DNA of 8,130 nucleotides from Thermoplasmata archaeon (lineage in GTDB: Archaea; Thermoplasmatota; Thermoplasmata; Thermoplasmatales; Thermoplasmataceae). Position 1 is the first letter of the stretch; every line of letters begins with the position of its first letter. This document shows positions 6,215 to 8,130 of this stretch, in pieces. The notes beneath the pieces were generated by a model. It was not told the DNA's origin. It made no database searches and worked only from the letters and a program-made list of their open reading frames with translations. Both the position numbers and the translations under genes were made by a program. The stretch lies in NCBI GenBank assembly GCA_021790415.1, contig JAJYDZ010000063.1:1-8130 (forward strand), written 5' to 3'.

Positions 6215-6225
6215 GGACTTTAACT
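6215..6225 (-). promoter_or_regulatory. Weak TATA-like box before the IIG gene
   Basis: AGTTAAAGTCC on the minus strand is centred about 29 nt before the ATG at 6191. It is a poor match to an archaeal box, but it sits at the right distance and no Shine-Dalgarno precedes the ATG. A weak promoter would suit a self-methylating nuclease, but that is inference. Confidence 0.25.
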
Positions 6226-6403
6226 GCCTGTGCTTCATTAATCTTCCTTTGTAAGTATCATAATTGACACTTTGCCAGGTTCTATTTCTTGACACCCACT
6301 TATCCTGTTCTCAGCATTATTGAAATCCGAGTCAAAAGCTCGTGATCGTCCCTTTACTGAGGATTAACAGTATATTATTGTATGGTAGCCCCCTTTCCAC
6401 ATT

Positions 6404-6528
6404 GTTAAACAATTTCTAAAAAAAAGCATTATTTATCTCAACCCACTAAAGCCTTACTTTTTGGTTATCCGAGTGTGCCCGTCGGATTACGCTAAAGGTC
6501 ATGCGGAATTACAACAAGAGGAGATTGA
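6404..6528 (+). repeat. Diverged direct repeat, copy B
   Basis: This copy matches 2949-3076. Its right half is open in the plus frame as PSDYAKGHAELQQEEI, while copy A has the same start (SDF, then YA) but a one-base shift and an in-frame stop in the corresponding stretch. Copy B therefore looks closer to an original coding sequence, perhaps the C-terminal tail of a lost gene. No stretch of the window carries a third copy by eye. Confidence 0.6.
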
Positions 6529-6542
6529 TTCATCTCTGAAAT

Positions 6543-6559
6543 ATACCAGGGTATGATAC
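6543..6559. promoter_or_regulatory. Small inverted repeats upstream of the 6590 promoter
   Basis: ATACC-AG-GGTAT (6543-6554) is a perfect 5+2+5 inverted repeat, and GTAT-G-ATAC (6551-6559) overlaps it. They end 4 nt before the TATA box, where a repressor or activator could affect TBP/TFB binding. Such short palindromes can occur by chance. Confidence 0.3.
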
Positions 6560-6562
6560 TCG

Positions 6563-6570
6563 TTATATTC
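6563..6570 (+). promoter_or_regulatory. TATA-like box of the glycosylase-like pair
   Basis: TTATATTC is centred about 23-24 nt before the ATG at 6590 with a pyrimidine-rich stretch between and no Shine-Dalgarno. This is the arrangement of a leaderless archaeal transcript and supports the ATG at 6590 as the start. Confidence 0.6.
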
Positions 6571-6589
6571 TTTCTTAACTTATTCTTCT

Positions 6590-7414
6590 ATGAGTATAAC
6601 CAAATTCAGCTCTATTGAAGACATAAACAGTACGTACAGGGAAAAATGGAAAAATTACCGGACAAATAGCCTCGCCCCAGAGATCAAAGAATATTTTGAT
6701 AAGTGGCCCATACAATACGACACAAACATAATAAAGAGAGACCTTCTCTTTGTAGGTTTAAACCCCTCATATGATGACAATAAAAAGCCTTTGCAACTAT
6801 CTAACGCTAACTCACTTGATAATCAGGACGAAATAAGGAAGGCCATAGAAGATGAAAGAACTGCACAAAGAGGTAATGGAGATAAGGAGAGATATAGCTA
6901 TTATTCTCTATTCCCGAAAATCTGTAAAACATTACAACTTGATATAGAAGACTGGAATCACATCGATCTATTTCCTTTCAGGCACAGAGATCAGTATCAA
7001 CTAGTTAGTGATTTTCAATTGGATACAAACATTTCAGAATGGGTCATAGGTGGGAACACAAAGAAAGACATCATAAAAGACTGTGTAAGCATCTTTCTTG
7101 GCTTAGTTGAGTATCTTAGACCTAAAGTAATTGTAGTTGTTAATGGGTTTATCTCTAAGAAGATCATGGAGAATACTGGGTCGTATTACGTTGATGGTTA
7201 CAGAAACCCCATCATAACAACCCAGACGGAAAATGAAGATTTTAACTTATACCTTCCAAAAAACTTAAATGAATGTCATCGCATACTCAAGATCAGGAAC
7301 GAGTACCCATTGTTGCTGTCATCAATGTTGACAGGACAAAGGGCCCTTGATCTTGGTTCAAGGGAGAGATTAATTTGGCATATAAGGCAAATACTGGTGA
7401 GTCAGTATGATTGA
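6590..7414 (+). CDS. Putative uracil-DNA-glycosylase-superfamily-like protein, 274 aa
   Basis: The best clue is DLLFVGLNPSYDD at 51-63: a hydrophobic strand running into GLNPS, the shape of motif 1 in the UDG superfamily (compare G-[IM]-NPG in TDG and SMUG proteins, where the Asn helps activate water); N58 would be that residue. Later come RYSYYSLFPKI (101-111), HIDLFPFRHRDQ (124-135), the strand PKVIVVVNGFISKKI (177-191), and a well-formed C-terminal block SSMLTGQRALDLGSRERL (244-261). Strand and loop order fits a UDG-like alpha/beta fold. However, the usual C-terminal HPS-type motif is absent; SSMLTGQRALD stands in its place, so substrate or activity may differ. The first gene of a leaderless operon, it overlaps the next by 8 nt and is divergent from the IIG gene. 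A role in excising unusual bases from DNA, repair or defence, is inference. An unrelated nucleotide-binding protein is the alternative. Confidence 0.6.
   Translation: MSITKFSSIEDINSTYREKWKNYRTNSLAPEIKEYFDKWPIQYDTNIIKRDLLFVGLNPSYDDNKKPLQLSNANSLDNQDEIRKAIEDERTAQRGNGDKERYSYYSLFPKICKTLQLDIEDWNHIDLFPFRHRDQYQLVSDFQLDTNISEWVIGGNTKKDIIKDCVSIFLGLVEYLRPKVIVVVNGFISKKIMENTGSYYVDGYRNPIITTQTENEDFNLYLPKNLNECHRILKIRNEYPLLLSSMLTGQRALDLGSRERLIWHIRQILVSQYD
7396..7400 (+). promoter_or_regulatory. Shine-Dalgarno of the 209-aa gene inside the upstream gene
   Basis: GGTGA ends 6 nt before the ATG at 7407 and lies in the last codons of the 274-aa gene. Together with the 8-nt overlap of the two reading frames it indicates translational coupling. 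Confidence 0.55.
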
Positions 7415-8036
7415 AAAATATGACGTTTTAGGCTTGAAAAGGGCTCATGAAGAATACATAAAAAGAGAAGGCAGACACAAGTTCTATGACATGGCCCAGA
7501 AACTGATGCGGGATGGATACGTTACAGAAGCCAGAATTTTATTGCTTTATGGCTGGAATAGCGCATGGTTAGCTAAGCTTTCGATTAACTTTAACTTGGA
7601 AATATTCGAAAAAACTTTAGAGGATTGTAAGCCTTATTTTGACAAACTACGTGGGAAAAATTTACTTGAAATACGGTTAAAAGATTATGAGGCTGAAATA
7701 AAAGCTATTTTTGTCAAACTGACATCAATTAAAGAGATAAAATATACAGGAGCTTCTAAACTTTTGAGTCTTGAAATTCCTGATTTATTTGTAATGTGGG
7801 ACAAAAAAATTAGGTGGTCTCATGATATCGATGAGAAAGAGCCAGATGAGTACTTCCATTTCTTGGAAAAGACTCAGGAAATGGCCAAGGGTATCGTTTG
7901 GATCTCTGAAGAATGTGATAATATAACCCTCGCTAAGGCAATAGATGAATACAACTATATGTGTGCATTAAACGAGAAAGAGTGTAACAAGAAAACTCAA
8001 AAAAAGAGTAGAAATTTAAAGAGTCTTGAAGTTTAG
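7407..8036 (+). CDS. Helix-hairpin-helix-glycosylase-like protein, 209 aa, coupled to the 274-aa gene
   Basis: The protein is predominantly helical. Residues 111-136 contain YTGASKLLSLEIPDLFVMWD followed by KKIR. This 'G-x-x-x-SK-L-h-P-hhF-x-h-D-x-x-I' pattern recalls the helix-hairpin-helix and following catalytic-Asp region of the HhH-GPD DNA glycosylase fold and its degenerate relatives, in which D132 would be the interesting residue. No iron-sulphur cysteine set is present. LAKAIDEYNYM (175-185) is a closing helix, followed by a Lys-rich tail (NKKTQKKSRNLK) that could bind nucleic acid. The ATG overlaps the upstream stop by 8 nt (ATGATTGA), with GGTGA 6 nt before it, so the two products are made together and probably act together. 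Glycosylase or DNA-binding function is inferred from a short segment; a purely structural role is possible. Confidence 0.6.
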   Translation: MIEKYDVLGLKRAHEEYIKREGRHKFYDMAQKLMRDGYVTEARILLLYGWNSAWLAKLSINFNLEIFEKTLEDCKPYFDKLRGKNLLEIRLKDYEAEIKAIFVKLTSIKEIKYTGASKLLSLEIPDLFVMWDKKIRWSHDIDEKEPDEYFHFLEKTQEMAKGIVWISEECDNITLAKAIDEYNYMCALNEKECNKKTQKKSRNLKSLEV

Positions 8037-8040
8037 ACTC
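8021..8040 (+). terminator. Weak hairpin across the stop of the 209-aa gene
   Basis: GAGTCT and AGACTC form a 6-bp stem around an 8-nt loop that includes the TAG stop. No U-tract follows on the plus strand, so termination here is doubtful. The remaining bases to the window end contain no gene I can support; an A-run at 8099-8106 is a T-tract on the minus strand and might end a gene entering from the right. Confidence 0.2.
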
Positions 8041-8130
8041 AAGCTCCAGAAAACACTTCCATTTCAGCCAAGTGAAGTACAGATAATGCCAATGGACCAA
8101 AAAAAGCAAGTCTTTCATTAAATCGACTGA

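Larger units (their letters stand above)
6192..6589. other. Divergent intergenic region of 398 bp
   Basis: This stretch separates the IIG gene (-) from the glycosylase-like pair (+). It contains the weak IIG promoter, a minus-strand open frame at 6238-6363 with no start codon (41 codons, including CQEIEPGKVSIMILTKED), repeat copy B (6404-6528), a plus-strand frame through copy B ending at 6556 (SDYAKGHAELQQEEIDSSL), the small palindrome at 6543-6554 and the TATA box of the 6590 gene. No RNA gene was recognised. Confidence 0.55.

Noticed and set aside
7933..8118. Minus-strand frame at the right edge
   Set aside because: It overlaps the end of the 209-aa gene by about 100 nt antisense and has no supporting motif.

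Overview
The window looks archaeal. Several genes have an A/T-rich TATA-like box centred about 23-31 nt before the start codon and little or no leader (leftmost gene, 46-codon frame, 6590 gene). Genes inside operons instead have good Shine-Dalgarno sequences (GGAGGTT, GGTGA). The single tRNA gene does not encode CCA. The DNA is AT-rich and uses AGA, AGG and ATA codons heavily. Thermoplasmata would fit, but the lineage cannot be fixed from this sequence and that is inference.

Layout. 1-528 (-): 5' part of a gene running off the left edge, with a PD-(D/E)XK-like nuclease signature. 529-906: no long gene, but a perfect 21-bp palindrome and a 46-codon frame behind a well-placed TATA box. 907-1776 (-): a two-gene SD-driven operon, a 172-aa unrecognised protein followed by a 109-aa membrane-anchored coiled-coil protein. 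1914-1985 (-): an odd tRNA-Arg-like gene with an 8-nt anticodon loop, 7 nt downstream of a 242-aa winged-helix protein gene (1993-2721, -). 2722-3317: gene-poor, with short degenerate coding-like frames and copy A of a diverged direct repeat. 3318-6191 (-): a 957-aa single-chain Type IIG restriction-modification enzyme, the one function that is certain. 6192-6589: divergent promoter region with copy B of the repeat. 6590-8036 (+): an overlapping pair, a putative uracil-DNA-glycosylase-fold protein (274 aa) and a 209-aa protein with a helix-hairpin-helix-glycosylase-like segment.

Together this reads as an archaeal accessory or defence region. A methylating and cleaving IIG enzyme sits beside a second possible nuclease, a translationally coupled pair of possible DNA-base-processing proteins, a DNA-binding regulator-like protein, and a small membrane-anchored operon of unknown role. 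Imperfect direct repeats of about 125 bp on both sides of the IIG gene suggest that gene arrived, or was duplicated around, as a cassette. The most original candidates are the glycosylase-like pair, the 8-nt-loop tRNA and the 172/109-aa operon.
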